From: Meiothermus taiwanensis DSM 14542
Lineage (GTDB): Bacteria > Deinococcota > Deinococci > Deinococcales > Thermaceae
Direction of reading: 5' to 3'
NCBI GenBank assembly: GCA_000482765.1
Contig: AXWR01000003.1
Coordinates: 85,299 to 149,298, forward strand
Length of the DNA stretch: 64,000 bases
Shown: positions 8,037 to 16,791 of the stretch, in pieces
Layout: each line of letters begins with the position of its first letter
Position numbering within the stretch: the stretch's first letter is position 1
The notes under the pieces: model-generated
Seen by the model: only the letters and a program-made list of their open reading frames with translations
Database searches by the model: none
What the model was told of the DNA's origin: nothing
Translations under genes and position numbers: made by a program

Positions 8037-8579
8037 ATGCACGGCACCACTATTGTGGCAGTTCGTCGAGACGGTGTCACTGCAATCGCAGGCGACGGGC
8101 AGGTCACCCTGGGTCAGACCATTATGAAAACCAGCGCGGTTAAGGTTCGCCGCCTCGAGCAGGGTGATGGCATTCTGGTTGGCTTTGCTGGCGCCGTGGC
8201 CGATGCACTGACGCTTTTGGAGAAGTTTGAGGGGGCTTTATCGGGAGCTAAAGGCAATTTGCCTCGAGCGGCCATCGAGACAGCCAAGCTCTGGCGCACC
8301 GACCGGGTGCTGCGCAGCCTCGAGGCCATGCTGGTACTCGCCGACCGCGACCATCTGTTGCTGCTTTCCGGGAATGGTGAGGTGCTAAACCCCGATGAGC
8401 CGGTTATCGCGGTGGGATCGGGCGGCCCCTATGCCCTGGCCGCTGCCAAAGCTTTGCTGCGACACTCGAGCCTCTCGGCTCCCCAGATCGCCGAACAGGC
8501 CATCCGGATTGCCGGGGAGATTGACCTTTATACCAGCGGGCAGGCCACCTCGGTGCTGAGCGTGGGGGGTGGGTCATGA
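8037..8579 (+). CDS. hslV: ATP-dependent protease subunit HslV
   Basis: HslV is the proteasome-beta-like peptidase of the HslUV complex. From ATG 8037 the product is 180 residues, MHGTTIVAVRRDG, with GDGQVTLGQT and the FAGAVADALTLLEKFE segment typical of HslV. The catalytic threonine must be exposed by processing; here a two-residue HG precedes TTI, as in the HGTTI forms of several bacteria, rather than MTTI. A GGAG motif 3 nt upstream and the family start favour 8037 over ATG 8028. Its TGA overlaps the ATG of hslU (ATGA), implying coupled translation. Confidence 0.95.
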   Translation: MHGTTIVAVRRDGVTAIAGDGQVTLGQTIMKTSAVKVRRLEQGDGILVGFAGAVADALTLLEKFEGALSGAKGNLPRAAIETAKLWRTDRVLRSLEAMLVLADRDHLLLLSGNGEVLNPDEPVIAVGSGGPYALAAAKALLRHSSLSAPQIAEQAIRIAGEIDLYTSGQATSVLSVGGGS

Positions 8580-9829
8580 ACCTGACGCCCGCTGAGATTG
8601 TGCGTGAGCTGGATAAGCACATCGTCGGCCAGGCCGCTGCCAAGCGCGCGGTGGCGGTGGCGCTGCGCAACCGTATACGCCGTAAGAAGCTGCCGCCCGA
8701 GCTGGCTCGCGAGGTCATGCCCAAAAATATCCTGATGATTGGCCCCACCGGGGTGGGCAAGACCGAGATCGCCCGACGGCTGGCCCGGCTGGCAGGCGCA
8801 CCTTTCCTGAAAGTAGAGGCCACAAAATTCACCGAGGTGGGCTACGTGGGGCGCGATGTGGACTCCATCGTGCGCGATCTAGCCGAGGCCGCCTATCAGC
8901 TTGTGATGCAGGAGATGAAGTCCAAGGTGGAAGGGCGCGCCCAGAGCCTGGCCGAGGAGGAGGTGGCCTCAATTCTGCGCGTCTCACCCCTGGAGCTGCG
9001 CACCGGCCGCTACAACGACCAGCTCATCGAGATCGAGGTGGCCGAGGAGGCCCGCCTGCCCATGGTGGGGATGTTCGGCGGGGAGCAGATGCAAGGCTTG
9101 CAGGACATGCTCAAGGGGCTGTTACCCCAGCGCAAAGTCCGGCGCAAAGTGCGCGTAAAAGAGGCCCTGGAGATCCTCAAAAACCAGGAGGCCGAGCGCC
9201 TGGTGGATAAGGAAGAGGCCACCCAGGAGGCCCTGCGCCGCGCCCAGGAAGAGGGCATCGTCTTTATCGACGAGGTGGATAAGATCGCCCGGGGTAAAGG
9301 GGCTGTGGGGGGCCCGGATGTTTCGGGCGAGGGGGTGCAGCGGGATCTGCTACCCATCGTGGAGGGCACGGTGGTTTCGACCCGCCTGGGCCCTGTCTCA
9401 ACCGACCACGTGTTGTTCATTGCTGCCGGGGCCTTCCACGTCTCTAAACCTTCCGATCTGATACCTGAGTTGCAGGGCCGCTTCCCTATCCGGGTTGAGC
9501 TCGAGCCCCTTGGGCCAGCAGAGTTCGAGCGCATCCTGCGGGAGCCGGAAAACTCACTCATCAAACAGTACCAGGCCCTGCTGGCCGCTGACGAAACCGA
9601 GCTCCATTTCACCCCCGAGGCCATCCAGGCGGTGGCGCGGTTCGCTCACCAAGCTAACCAAGAGTTGGAGGATATTGGCGCCAGGCGACTTGCTACGGTG
9701 TTGGAACGCGTTTTAGAGGAGGTTTCGTTCCAAACCAGCCTGGGGCGGGTCGAGATAACCAAGGAATATGTGGAAGCACGCCTCAAAGATGTACTGGCCT
9801 CCCACGATCTTTCCCGCTATATCCTGTGA
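8576..9829 (+). CDS. hslU: ATP-dependent protease ATPase subunit HslU
   Basis: HslU is the hexameric AAA+ unfoldase that feeds HslV. The 417-residue protein starts MNLTPAEIVRELDKHIVGQ and has the Walker A motif GPTGVGKT at 56-63 followed by the diagnostic EATKFTEVGYVGRDV. Walker B is VFIDEVDKIA. The intermediate I domain occupies roughly residues 110-220. The C-terminus ends SRYIL; the last residues of HslU normally insert into HslV to activate it. It overlaps hslV by 4 nt, and the two form a classic pair. Confidence 0.96.
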   Translation: MNLTPAEIVRELDKHIVGQAAAKRAVAVALRNRIRRKKLPPELAREVMPKNILMIGPTGVGKTEIARRLARLAGAPFLKVEATKFTEVGYVGRDVDSIVRDLAEAAYQLVMQEMKSKVEGRAQSLAEEEVASILRVSPLELRTGRYNDQLIEIEVAEEARLPMVGMFGGEQMQGLQDMLKGLLPQRKVRRKVRVKEALEILKNQEAERLVDKEEATQEALRRAQEEGIVFIDEVDKIARGKGAVGGPDVSGEGVQRDLLPIVEGTVVSTRLGPVSTDHVLFIAAGAFHVSKPSDLIPELQGRFPIRVELEPLGPAEFERILREPENSLIKQYQALLAADETELHFTPEAIQAVARFAHQANQELEDIGARRLATVLERVLEEVSFQTSLGRVEITKEYVEARLKDVLASHDLSRYIL

Positions 9830-9912
9830 AGGTTGGGCCTAGTATGAAACCTCAGTTAGCTGTATACCCGGGTCAAGTGAAGATGCCCATGGCACCATTT
9901 AGGAGGAAAATG

Positions 9913-10977
9913 ATGCGTTTTTGGTTCTTTGTGCTGGCGCTGTCGGTAGGGGTTGCTGCGGCGCAGCAAAACCCCACCCAGCCCACACCCAAGCCGCAGA
10001 CTCAAGCCAGCCTGTGCCTCCTGCTCTACGAGGCAGGACGCCCCGAGGCCGCTCTGCCCGCCTGCGAGCGAGCTGTTAGGGACGCCCCTAGCGCAGAAAA
10101 CCTCTACCTGTTGGCCCGTGTGCAGTCCGATTTAAACCGCTTTACTGCGGCCATCGAGAACCTACGCCGCTCAATCACCCTCAACAGCAGCTACATCCAG
10201 TCCTATGTAGCGCTGGCCCAGGTGTATGTGCGGCAATACCTCCTAGCCGAGAACCGCGAGGCCAGCAAGGGCTTGCTGGATCAGGCCCTGAGCATACTGC
10301 GCGAAGCCGAGCGGGTTAATCCCAAGTACGCCCCTATCTATGCAACCCGCGGCACAGTGCTGGCTTACCAGAACAAGCTCGAGCAGGCCGTGGAATCCAT
10401 CAACCGCTCGCTAGCCCTGAAGGACGAACCGGTTGTTCGGGCTTTGCTGGCCGATATCTACATCCGCCAAGGCAAGTGGGATGAGGCCCTCAAAAACTAC
10501 GATGAGGCGGTCAAGGCAGCCCCCAAAAACCCCAGCCTGCGCATCAAATACGGTAGCTTGCTGCTGCTCAGAGGCAACGTAGATTTGGCCATTGAGCACC
10601 TCGACCAGGCCGTAATCCTGAGCCCTGGCAACGCCGAGGCCTGGCTGCGCCGGGGCGACGCCTACTACGAGAAGAAAGACTGGCAGCAGGCAGGGGTCTC
10701 CTACCAGCAGACGGTGGCCCTCTCGCCGGTTCGCTATCCGGATGCCTACGTTGGCCTGGGCCAGGTACTGATCGAACTCAAGGATTACCAGAAGGCCCGG
10801 TTCAACTTCACCAAGGCTGTAGCCCTGGAGCAGAACAATCCGGTCTACCGTTACTGGCTGTGCCGCGCCAACGAACTGCTGGGAGACAAGGCCGGTGCTA
10901 AAGAGCAGTGCGAGCAAGCCCTCAAGCTGCGGCCCGACTTCAAAGAAGCCCAGGACGTACTTAATCGCCTAAAGTAG
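9913..10977 (+). CDS. Exported tetratricopeptide-repeat protein
   Basis: The 354-residue protein starts with a signal peptide MRFWFFVLALSVGVAAAQQ and then consists almost wholly of TPR units: APIYATRGTVLAYQNKLEQA, PVVRALLADIYIRQGKWDEA and later NAEAWLRRGDAYYEKKDWQQA show the W/L-G-Y-A-P pattern. It is therefore a periplasmic or surface-facing scaffold; no catalytic domain is present. The start was set by AGGAGG at 9901-9906: ATG 9913 is 6 nt away, ATG 9910 only 3 nt. It lies 83 nt after hslU and could be a third gene of that unit. Partner and role are unknown. Confidence 0.85.
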   Translation: MRFWFFVLALSVGVAAAQQNPTQPTPKPQTQASLCLLLYEAGRPEAALPACERAVRDAPSAENLYLLARVQSDLNRFTAAIENLRRSITLNSSYIQSYVALAQVYVRQYLLAENREASKGLLDQALSILREAERVNPKYAPIYATRGTVLAYQNKLEQAVESINRSLALKDEPVVRALLADIYIRQGKWDEALKNYDEAVKAAPKNPSLRIKYGSLLLLRGNVDLAIEHLDQAVILSPGNAEAWLRRGDAYYEKKDWQQAGVSYQQTVALSPVRYPDAYVGLGQVLIELKDYQKARFNFTKAVALEQNNPVYRYWLCRANELLGDKAGAKEQCEQALKLRPDFKEAQDVLNRLK

Positions 10978-11056
10978 TACCGGATTCGGTTGAAAGCGTC
11001 CAGGCCTGCAGGTAGAGACTCGGTGCAGGAGGGGTTGAGCAAGGGGTCGTATGTTT

Positions 11057-11103
11057 TCTACATTTTCATTCTACTATTTTCGTAAAAAACAAAATATTGT
11101 AGA
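11057..11103 (+). promoter_or_regulatory. A+T-rich control region upstream of nurA-herA
   Basis: An unusually A+T-rich island in GC-rich DNA is bounded by TCTACA (11057-11062) and TGTAGA (11098-11103), an inverted repeat with an imperfect TTTT/AAAA extension inward. It ends 8 nt before the nurA ATG, and there is no clear Shine-Dalgarno site. It probably contains the promoter and could bind a regulator; which one is unknown. Confidence 0.45.
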
Positions 11104-11111
11104 TTGGGTTT

Positions 11112-12056
11112 ATGGCCTGGAAGCTAGAAGCCTGGAACCCTGAGTATGCGCTGCCTGAACGCATAGCCAGTGAGGATGAAGCCGGCGGCCTCGAGGAGAT
11201 CAAAATCCACTACGAGGGCGACTGGGTGGCTCATACACCCCCAAGGGTCGCGCCGCAGGACTGGCCGGTTGTGTACCTGGTGGACGGCCGCCAGCGCATA
11301 GACGCCCAGATCGCCGATTCACGGGGCCGGCGGGCCCTGCTGGCAACGGTGATTGCAGGGGCGGTGTTGCGGGATGGGGCTGGCATCCGCCCGGTGGGAG
11401 ACCCAATGAAGCGCCACATCCTGCTGCACAGCAGCGACCTCGAGGAACCCCTACCCCCTGGCCTCGAGCACTACGAACCCATTCGGACTGCAAAATCCGA
11501 CCCCACCAGCCTGCGCAGCAAGGTCATCGAGGAAATGCGTCGCCTGGAAGCTCTTCTGGTGAACGGGCTCGAGGGCGGCCTGGTGATCGTGGATGGACAG
11601 ATCTACCTCGGCGCGCAAGACTACAGCGCACCTGGGCGGCTGCTGGGCTACACCAAGACCCAGGCCGCAACCTACCTGGGGCCCCAACAGCAGGCTTTGC
11701 TGTATGCGTTACAACCCTACCAGCGCACCCCCATATTTCAGATCCCCGGTTATGCCTTGAGGCGTCCGCTGGATGTGTTCTCGTGGTACGTGCGACTGCC
11801 CCTGGAGCCAAACAGCACCTTCTACAGCGGCGCGGCCCTCCTGCGCATCGAGACCCCCACCGAGGAGCCCAGCGAGGCGGTTCGACTGGCCGATCTTTCA
11901 GTCAGCCTTTTTTGCGCCCTGGCCTCCTCACCCGCTAAGGATCCGCGCGCACCACAAAACCTAATCCCCATCGGCGGCCTGGAGCAATGGCTGGGTCGGC
12001 ACCTGGGGCAGGCCGAGGTGGTTCGGCGTAGAATCGTGCAAGCGCTATTTGCTTAG
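11112..12056 (+). CDS. nurA: NurA-like nuclease, partner of HerA
   Basis: The 314-residue protein resembles the NurA-domain nucleases of Thermus and Deinococcus, which process DNA ends together with the HerA translocase. Conserved acidic positions are visible in VVYLVDGRQRID near residue 60 and in GGLVIVDGQIYLG near residue 163, consistent with an RNase-H-like metal site. The two-residue loop details vary between NurA proteins, so the active site is assigned by analogy. herA follows after a 16-nt gap, which is the main support for the call. An A+T-rich region lies directly upstream. Confidence 0.85.
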   Translation: MAWKLEAWNPEYALPERIASEDEAGGLEEIKIHYEGDWVAHTPPRVAPQDWPVVYLVDGRQRIDAQIADSRGRRALLATVIAGAVLRDGAGIRPVGDPMKRHILLHSSDLEEPLPPGLEHYEPIRTAKSDPTSLRSKVIEEMRRLEALLVNGLEGGLVIVDGQIYLGAQDYSAPGRLLGYTKTQAATYLGPQQQALLYALQPYQRTPIFQIPGYALRRPLDVFSWYVRLPLEPNSTFYSGAALLRIETPTEEPSEAVRLADLSVSLFCALASSPAKDPRAPQNLIPIGGLEQWLGRHLGQAEVVRRRIVQALFA

Positions 12057-12072
12057 ACTCGGGAGGGAAACT

Positions 12073-13830
12073 GTGAAACCGGTAGGCATGGTATTGGGTA
12101 GCCGCGAAGCCAAGGCCTTGGATTTCTGGGTTGCGGTCGAAGAGGGGCAGTACCTGCGCCTCGACGATCTGGTCTATGTGGAGTTTCCCCACCCCGACCC
12201 AAGCAAAGGCCGCGTGTGCTACTACGGCATGGTGGATCAGGTGATCAAGTTCTACGAGGGAAGCCCCTTCGATACCGACGTGTTCCTGGCCCGGCGCGAC
12301 CTGCTGCCGGTGAGCCTCTCCTACGCCGCACACGTGCAGGTGACCCGGATTATGCCGGAGGAATACCTACCCCCCGACCCCGGTGCACCGGTCTATCTGG
12401 CGCAGGACGACTCGCTGGGGCTGGCTTTGTACTACGACCGGATGCAGGAACAAAAACTCCCGGTGGGTCTTTTGAAAAACGGCGAGGTGGCCTACATTAA
12501 CTTCGAGTTTCTGAACGGCTTCAAGGGCGGGCACGTCAACATCTCGGGGGTCTCGGGGGTGGCCGCCAAAACCAGCTACGCCACCTTCCTGCTGCACAGC
12601 ATTTTTCAGTCATCCGCCAACCGGCAGAAAGCCAACACCAAGGCCCTCATCTTCAACGTCAAGGGGGAGGATCTCTTCTACCTCGACAAGGACAACAGCG
12701 GCCTGAACGACGAGGCCAGAGCCGCCTACCAAAAGCTGGGCCTGCCCGCCCAGGCCTTCCGCAGCGTGGCCTTCCTGGCTCCGCCCCGCAAAACCCCCGG
12801 CGATATTCTGGCCGATGTGAGCCGCAGCGAAGCCAGCCCTTATTACTGGGACCTGGTGCAGTTCTGCCGCGAGGGCCTGCTGCCCTTCCTCTTCACCGAC
12901 CGGGGGGCCATGAGCAACCTGGGCTTTCTGATTGACCAGGTAACCGAGCGCCTGCGCCGCCTGGTGGGCGATGGGAACGATAAGCAAAGCCAGCGGGGCC
13001 CCCACATTTTGGTGGAGGACTGGTCGGATGAGCTTTCGACCAGCGAAGCCCAGGTGCCATTTGATGAGCTGGGACGACAAAAGATCGTCACCTTTGCCCA
13101 GTTGGTGCGCTACATCGAGTTCAAGCTGTTGGGGCCCGAGTCTGCCGACGATGAAGAAAAGCAGAAGGGCGACCCGCGCTGGACAGCCCGGCAGGCTCGA
13201 GGCACCCTCGAGGCCTTCGTGCGGCGTCTGCGGGCTTCCATTGGCAACGTGGAGCACCTGATCCGAGGGGATAAACCCGGCAAAAGACCCAACCCCCTAG
13301 GCGGCCAGGCCCAGGTCAGCGTGGTGGACATTCACCAGCTCTCGGCACAGGCACAGATGTTTGTGGTGGGCTCCATTTTGCGGGAGGTGTTTGGCCGCAA
13401 AGAGCGGGGCGATTACGCCGGCCGGGTGTTTGTGGTGCTGGACGAGCTCAACAAGTACGCCCCCCGCGATGGTGAAAGCCCCATCAAAGACATCCTGCTG
13501 GACATCGCCGAGCGCGGGCGCAGCCTGGGGGTGATTCTGATCGGCGCGCAACAAACCGCCTCCGAGGTGGAAAGCCGCATCGTCGGCAACGCCGCCATCC
13601 GGGTGGTAGGCCGGCTCGACGCTGCCGAGGCCGAGCGGCCCGAGTACCGCTACCTGCCTCCTTCCTTCCGCCAGCGGGCGGTAATCTTGCCGCAAGGAAC
13701 CATGATTATCCACCAGCCCGAGGTGCCGGTGCCGCTGGCCCTCACCTTTCCGCTGCCGGCCTGGGCCATGAAAAAAGACGAGGTGTGGGAGGATGTCTCA
13801 GCGCATACCTTATCCCGGCTGATAGACTAA
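12073..13830 (+). CDS. herA: HerA-like DNA translocase/helicase
   Basis: HerA is a hexameric ATP-driven DNA pump that works with NurA in DNA end resection and repair. The 585-residue product starts at GTG 12073, 5 nt after a GGGAGGG; the TTG eight codons earlier has no such site. An N-terminal HAS-like barrel precedes the ATPase core. The P-loop reads GVSGVAAKTS with Lys166-Thr167, so the usual GKT is AKT; I recall an equivalent A-T-K-T form in Deinococcus HerA. Walker B is VFVVLDELNKYAP, and GRSLGVILIGAQQTASEV is the typical downstream motif. Confidence 0.9.
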   Translation: MKPVGMVLGSREAKALDFWVAVEEGQYLRLDDLVYVEFPHPDPSKGRVCYYGMVDQVIKFYEGSPFDTDVFLARRDLLPVSLSYAAHVQVTRIMPEEYLPPDPGAPVYLAQDDSLGLALYYDRMQEQKLPVGLLKNGEVAYINFEFLNGFKGGHVNISGVSGVAAKTSYATFLLHSIFQSSANRQKANTKALIFNVKGEDLFYLDKDNSGLNDEARAAYQKLGLPAQAFRSVAFLAPPRKTPGDILADVSRSEASPYYWDLVQFCREGLLPFLFTDRGAMSNLGFLIDQVTERLRRLVGDGNDKQSQRGPHILVEDWSDELSTSEAQVPFDELGRQKIVTFAQLVRYIEFKLLGPESADDEEKQKGDPRWTARQARGTLEAFVRRLRASIGNVEHLIRGDKPGKRPNPLGGQAQVSVVDIHQLSAQAQMFVVGSILREVFGRKERGDYAGRVFVVLDELNKYAPRDGESPIKDILLDIAERGRSLGVILIGAQQTASEVESRIVGNAAIRVVGRLDAAEAERPEYRYLPPSFRQRAVILPQGTMIIHQPEVPVPLALTFPLPAWAMKKDEVWEDVSAHTLSRLID

Positions 13831-13860
13831 TTCTGGCTGTAACAGCCCTATGGCCTGTTG

Positions 13861-14502
13861 ATGGCAAAGGAGTCCGCCCCAAAAGCTCCGTTTGTGGATA
13901 AGAGCAACCTGCAAGCTGTACTGGGCATGTACGCCCAGGGGTATTTTCCCCTGGGAATCGAGCATGGCATCGGCTGGTTCGACCAGCGGGCCTACGGCAC
14001 ACCCTACCGCGCGCTGATGCCGCTCGACGAACGCTTTCACATTCCCCGCAGTCTGAGGCGGGTCTTAAACAGCGACCGTTTTGAAATGCGAATCAATAGC
14101 GATTTTGTAGGGGTTCTGGAGGGCTGTGCCACCCGGGGTTGGACGTATTCCAGCGAAACCTGGCTCACCCCGGAGGTGGCCGAGCTGTATATAAGCCTTC
14201 ATCAATACGGCTTTGCCCACAGCTTTGAGGCCTGGTGTGGCAACCAGCTTGCAGGCGGCATCCTGGGTGTTGCCCTGGGGGCGGCCTTCATTGGCGACAG
14301 TATGTTTTACAGGGTTCCCAACGCCTCCAAGGTGGCTATGGTACGGTTGGTCGAGCACCTGCGCGCTCGAGGTTTCGAGATTTTTGATGTGCAGGTGCAA
14401 AACCCCCACCTAGCCCGCTTCGGTGCCATCGAGGTAGACCCCCTCGAGTTTCGCCAGCAGCTATTGCGGGCCATCCAGAAGCCGGCCCGGTTTGTGGGCT
14501 AG
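13861..14502 (+). CDS. aat: Leucyl/phenylalanyl-tRNA--protein transferase
   Basis: Aat attaches Leu or Phe from charged tRNA to proteins with N-terminal Lys or Arg, marking them for ClpS/ClpAP in the N-degron pathway. The 213-residue protein shows YAQGYFPLG, WFDQRAYGTPYRALMPLDERFHIPRSLRRVL, THE-like ETWLT, GG-ILGVALGAAFIGDSMFY and IFDVQVQNPHLARFGA, which together are diagnostic. The ATG at 13861 is preferred over the adjoining TTG at 13858. It lies 30 nt after herA in the same direction. A full copy of the dispersed hairpin repeat follows its stop. Confidence 0.95.
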   Translation: MAKESAPKAPFVDKSNLQAVLGMYAQGYFPLGIEHGIGWFDQRAYGTPYRALMPLDERFHIPRSLRRVLNSDRFEMRINSDFVGVLEGCATRGWTYSSETWLTPEVAELYISLHQYGFAHSFEAWCGNQLAGGILGVALGAAFIGDSMFYRVPNASKVAMVRLVEHLRARGFEIFDVQVQNPHLARFGAIEVDPLEFRQQLLRAIQKPARFVG

Positions 14503-14513
14503 AGCGGCCCGTG

Positions 14514-14610
14514 ATACCGGATTCAAAAAGATAATCTTCCAAAGCAAAGACCTCCAGAGGCTATCTTTTTGAATCCTAGAGCACTCCCTTCGGTCGGGTT
14601 GGTTCGGCAC
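14514..14610. repeat. Full copy of the mosaic hairpin repeat (reference copy)
   Basis: GATACC leads into a perfect 15-bp inverted repeat: GGATTCAAAAAGATA at 14519-14533 and TATCTTTTTGAATCC at 14562-14576. The 28-nt loop contains CCAAAGCAAAGACCTCCAGAGG. It is followed by TAGAGCACTCCCTTCGGTC and GGGTTGGTTCGGCAC. It occupies the gap between convergent aat and gltA. The T-rich arm could terminate transcription in either direction. Confidence 0.9.
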
Positions 14611-14628
14611 CTATGGCTGTACCGGCAG

Positions 14629-14660
14629 AAAAAAACACGGATGGCCTTCAGGAGCCATCC
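14629..14660 (-). terminator. Rho-independent terminator of gltA
   Basis: On the minus strand GGATGGC (14660-14654), an 8-nt loop and GCCATCC (14645-14639) form a stem, followed after GTG by seven T residues (14635-14629). It begins about 20 nt past the gltA stop. Confidence 0.85.
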
Positions 14661-14679
14661 GCTGCACAAAGCAAGAACC

Positions 14680-15822
14680 TTAGCGTTTAGACAGGGGTTT
14701 GTAGGGGAGGTCTAGCTTCCCAGTGTAGTGGGAGTCGGGGCGCAGCAAGCGGTTATCTACCTTGGTGTACTCCAGGATGTGGGCACACCAGCCCGAGATG
14801 CGGGCCACCGCAAAGATGGGCGTGAAGAACTCGAGGGGGTAGCCCAGGTCGGAGTACACCACCCCGGAGTAGAAGTCCACGTTGGGGTAGATGCCCTTGG
14901 GGTTGTAGATGGCCCCCGCCTGGCGCTCGAGCTCCTTCAAGATGGCGTACTCTTTGCTGTACCCCTGCTTGGCGGCCACCTCCCCTGCGTACTTGTCGAG
15001 CACCCCAGCCCTGGGGTCGTAGGACTTGTAGACCCGGTGGCCCATGCCCATCACACGGCCCTTCTTGGCCTGCAGATCGGCCAGCCAGGCCGAGACGTTC
15101 TCGGGGGTGCCGATCTCGGCGATCATCTTCATCACCGCTTCGTTGGCACCGCCGTGCCGGGGCCCCTTAAGCGCCCCCACCGCGGCGACGATGGAGCTAT
15201 AGATGTCGGCCTGGGTGGAGTAGGTGGCGATGGCGGTAAAGGTGGAGGCATTGAAGCCGTGCTCGGCCTGCAAAATCAGGGCCACATCCATCAGCTTGGT
15301 TTCTTCCTTGCTGGGCACCTTGCCAGTGGACATGTAGAGGAAGTTGGCCGCATGGGACAGGCCCTTGCGGGGGGCCAGAATTTTTTGCCCCTCACGGTGA
15401 CGCTTAGTGGCGGCCACGATGGTGGCAAACTTGGCGATGAGGGAGAGCGACTTCTCGTACAGGGCCTCGGGCGAGACGTCGCTTTCGGTGGGGTCGACCA
15501 TGCCCAGCTCGCTCACCGCGGTGCGCAGCATGGACATGGGGTGGGCGTCGCGGGGGAACTGTTTGATTTGTTTGATAACCGAGGCTGGCAAGGCCCGCAG
15601 CGAGGCCAGCCTGGCGCTAAAGGCCTTAAGCTCGGCCTTGTTGGGTAGGTGGCCGTGCAGCAGTAGGTAGGTCACTTCCTCGAAGGTGGAGTACTCGGCG
15701 AGGTCCTGGATTTTGTAGCCCGCGTAGTACAGGCGGCCCTGGTCGCCATCGATGAAACACAGGCTACTTTCGGTGAAGATGACATCCTCTAGACCTCGAG
15801 CAATCGCAACAGTTGCACTCAT
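14680..15822 (-). CDS. gltA: Citrate synthase
   Basis: Citrate synthase condenses acetyl-CoA and oxaloacetate at entry to the TCA cycle. The 380-residue length is that of the short, dimeric citrate synthases of thermophiles and Gram-positives. Visible motifs are HGFNAST-type catalytic segment ([15 protein letters not shown]), [15 protein letters not shown], and [17 protein letters not shown], with [11 protein letters not shown] near the C-terminus. The start ATG at 15822 lies after GGAGCGATT; the frame upstream lacks similarity. A hairpin terminator follows the gene. The 2-methylcitrate synthase paralogue is an alternative that sequence alone does not fully exclude. Confidence 0.93.
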   Translation of the reverse strand: MSATVAIARGLEDVIFTESSLCFIDGDQGRLYYAGYKIQDLAEYSTFEEVTYLLLHGHLPNKAELKAFSARLASLRALPASVIKQIKQFPRDAHPMSMLRTAVSELGMVDPTESDVSPEALYEKSLSLIAKFATIVAATKRHREGQKILAPRKGLSHAANFLYMSTGKVPSKEETKLMDVALILQAEHGFNASTFTAIATYSTQADIYSSIVAAVGALKGPRHGGANEAVMKMIAEIGTPENVSAWLADLQAKKGRVMGMGHRVYKSYDPRAGVLDKYAGEVAAKQGYSKEYAILKELERQAGAIYNPKGIYPNVDFYSGVVYSDLGYPLEFFTPIFAVARISGWCAHILEYTKVDNRLLRPDSHYTGKLDLPYKPLSKR

Positions 15823-15881
15823 AATCGCTCCTTCAGTGCCCTGACCGCGGTCGGGGCTAGCCTGTGTATTGTATCGCGTTC

Positions 15882-16682
15882 TTACACGGAAATTCCGCAC
15901 CAAAGCTCATAATCTTGCAGTGTAGATACACTAGGCTGCTCACCGCACACCGGGCAGTCCGGGCGGCGGGGAAAGCTCAGGCGGCGAAACTGGGCCTGCA
16001 AGCCGTCGTAGAGCAACAGCTTGCCCGAGAGCACCTCCCCCAGCCCCAGCAACACCTTGAGAGCCTCGGTGGCCATCAGGCTGCCAATCACCCCCGGAAG
16101 AACGCCAAACACCCCGGCCTCTGCGCAGTTGGGGACGGTGCCGGGCCTGGGCGGCTCAGGGAACAGGCAGCGGTAACAGGGGCCTCCCTGGTAGTGAAAT
16201 ACCGAAAGCTGGCCCTCGAACTGGTGGATGGCCCCATACACCAGCGGTTTATCCAGCAGCACACAGGCATCGCTCAGCAGGTAGCGGGTAGGAAAATTAT
16301 CGGTGCAGTCGATTACCAGATCGTAGGATTGCAGCAGGCCAAGGGCGTTTTCGGAGGTAATCCGCTCGGCATGGGCTTCTACCCGGATATGGGGGTTGAG
16401 GCTTTCCAGGCGGCTTCTGGCTACCTCGGCCTTGGGTTGCCCCACCGATGGGGTGTCGTAGAGCACCTGCCGCTGGAGGTTGGAAATATCCACCCGATCC
16501 ATCTCGACCAGGCCCAGCCGACCCCCCCCCGCCGCGGCCAGGTACATCGAGACCGGCGAGCCCAGCCCCCCGGCCCCCACCACCAGCACTGCGCTTTGCT
16601 TGAGCCGGGCCTGGCCGGCCCCCCCCACCCCGGGCAGCACGATGTGGCGGGCGTAGCGGTCTAGTTCCTCTTTGCTCCACAT
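15882..16682 (-). CDS. ThiF/MoeB-family E1-like adenylyltransferase (TtuC-like)
   Basis: The 266-residue protein adenylates the C-terminal glycine of ubiquitin-like sulfur carriers such as ThiS, MoaD and, in Thermus, TtuB. It has [19 protein letters not shown] at the N-terminus, [19 protein letters not shown] for nucleotide binding and [14 protein letters not shown]. It also has [15 protein letters not shown] and two zinc CXXC-type pairs (CYRC and CPVC). In Thermus a single such enzyme (TtuC) serves several carriers, which I infer here. ATG 16682 lies 6 nt after a TATAGT box. A JAMM protease gene lies just upstream on the same strand, so conjugation and deconjugation functions are adjacent. 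Confidence 0.88.
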   Translation of the reverse strand: MWSKEELDRYARHIVLPGVGGAGQARLKQSAVLVVGAGGLGSPVSMYLAAAGGGRLGLVEMDRVDISNLQRQVLYDTPSVGQPKAEVARSRLESLNPHIRVEAHAERITSENALGLLQSYDLVIDCTDNFPTRYLLSDACVLLDKPLVYGAIHQFEGQLSVFHYQGGPCYRCLFPEPPRPGTVPNCAEAGVFGVLPGVIGSLMATEALKVLLGLGEVLSGKLLLYDGLQAQFRRLSFPRRPDCPVCGEQPSVSTLQDYELWCGISV

Positions 16683-16688
16683 ACCAGC

Positions 16689-16694
16689 ACTATA
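16689..16694 (-). promoter_or_regulatory. -10 box for the ThiF/MoeB gene, likely leaderless
   Basis: TATAGT on the minus strand ends 6 nt before the ATG at 16682. No Shine-Dalgarno site precedes that ATG. This suggests the E1-like gene has its own promoter in addition to any read-through from the JAMM gene upstream. Confidence 0.45.
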
Positions 16695-16791
16695 GCCAAC
16701 CCGCTTATCCGAAACCCAGAGCGTATCCACAAAGCGGTTCCGTCTGCACCAGGCCCACCCAGGGCGGTGAAGGGTTCAAGCGCAAACAGCA

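Noticed and set aside
13831..13860. Terminator between herA and aat
   Set aside because: GGCTG-TAA-CAGCC is only a 5-bp stem without a T tract.
14728..15648. 306-codon plus-strand open frame
   Set aside because: It is antisense to citrate synthase and shows low-complexity Gly/His/Val composition.
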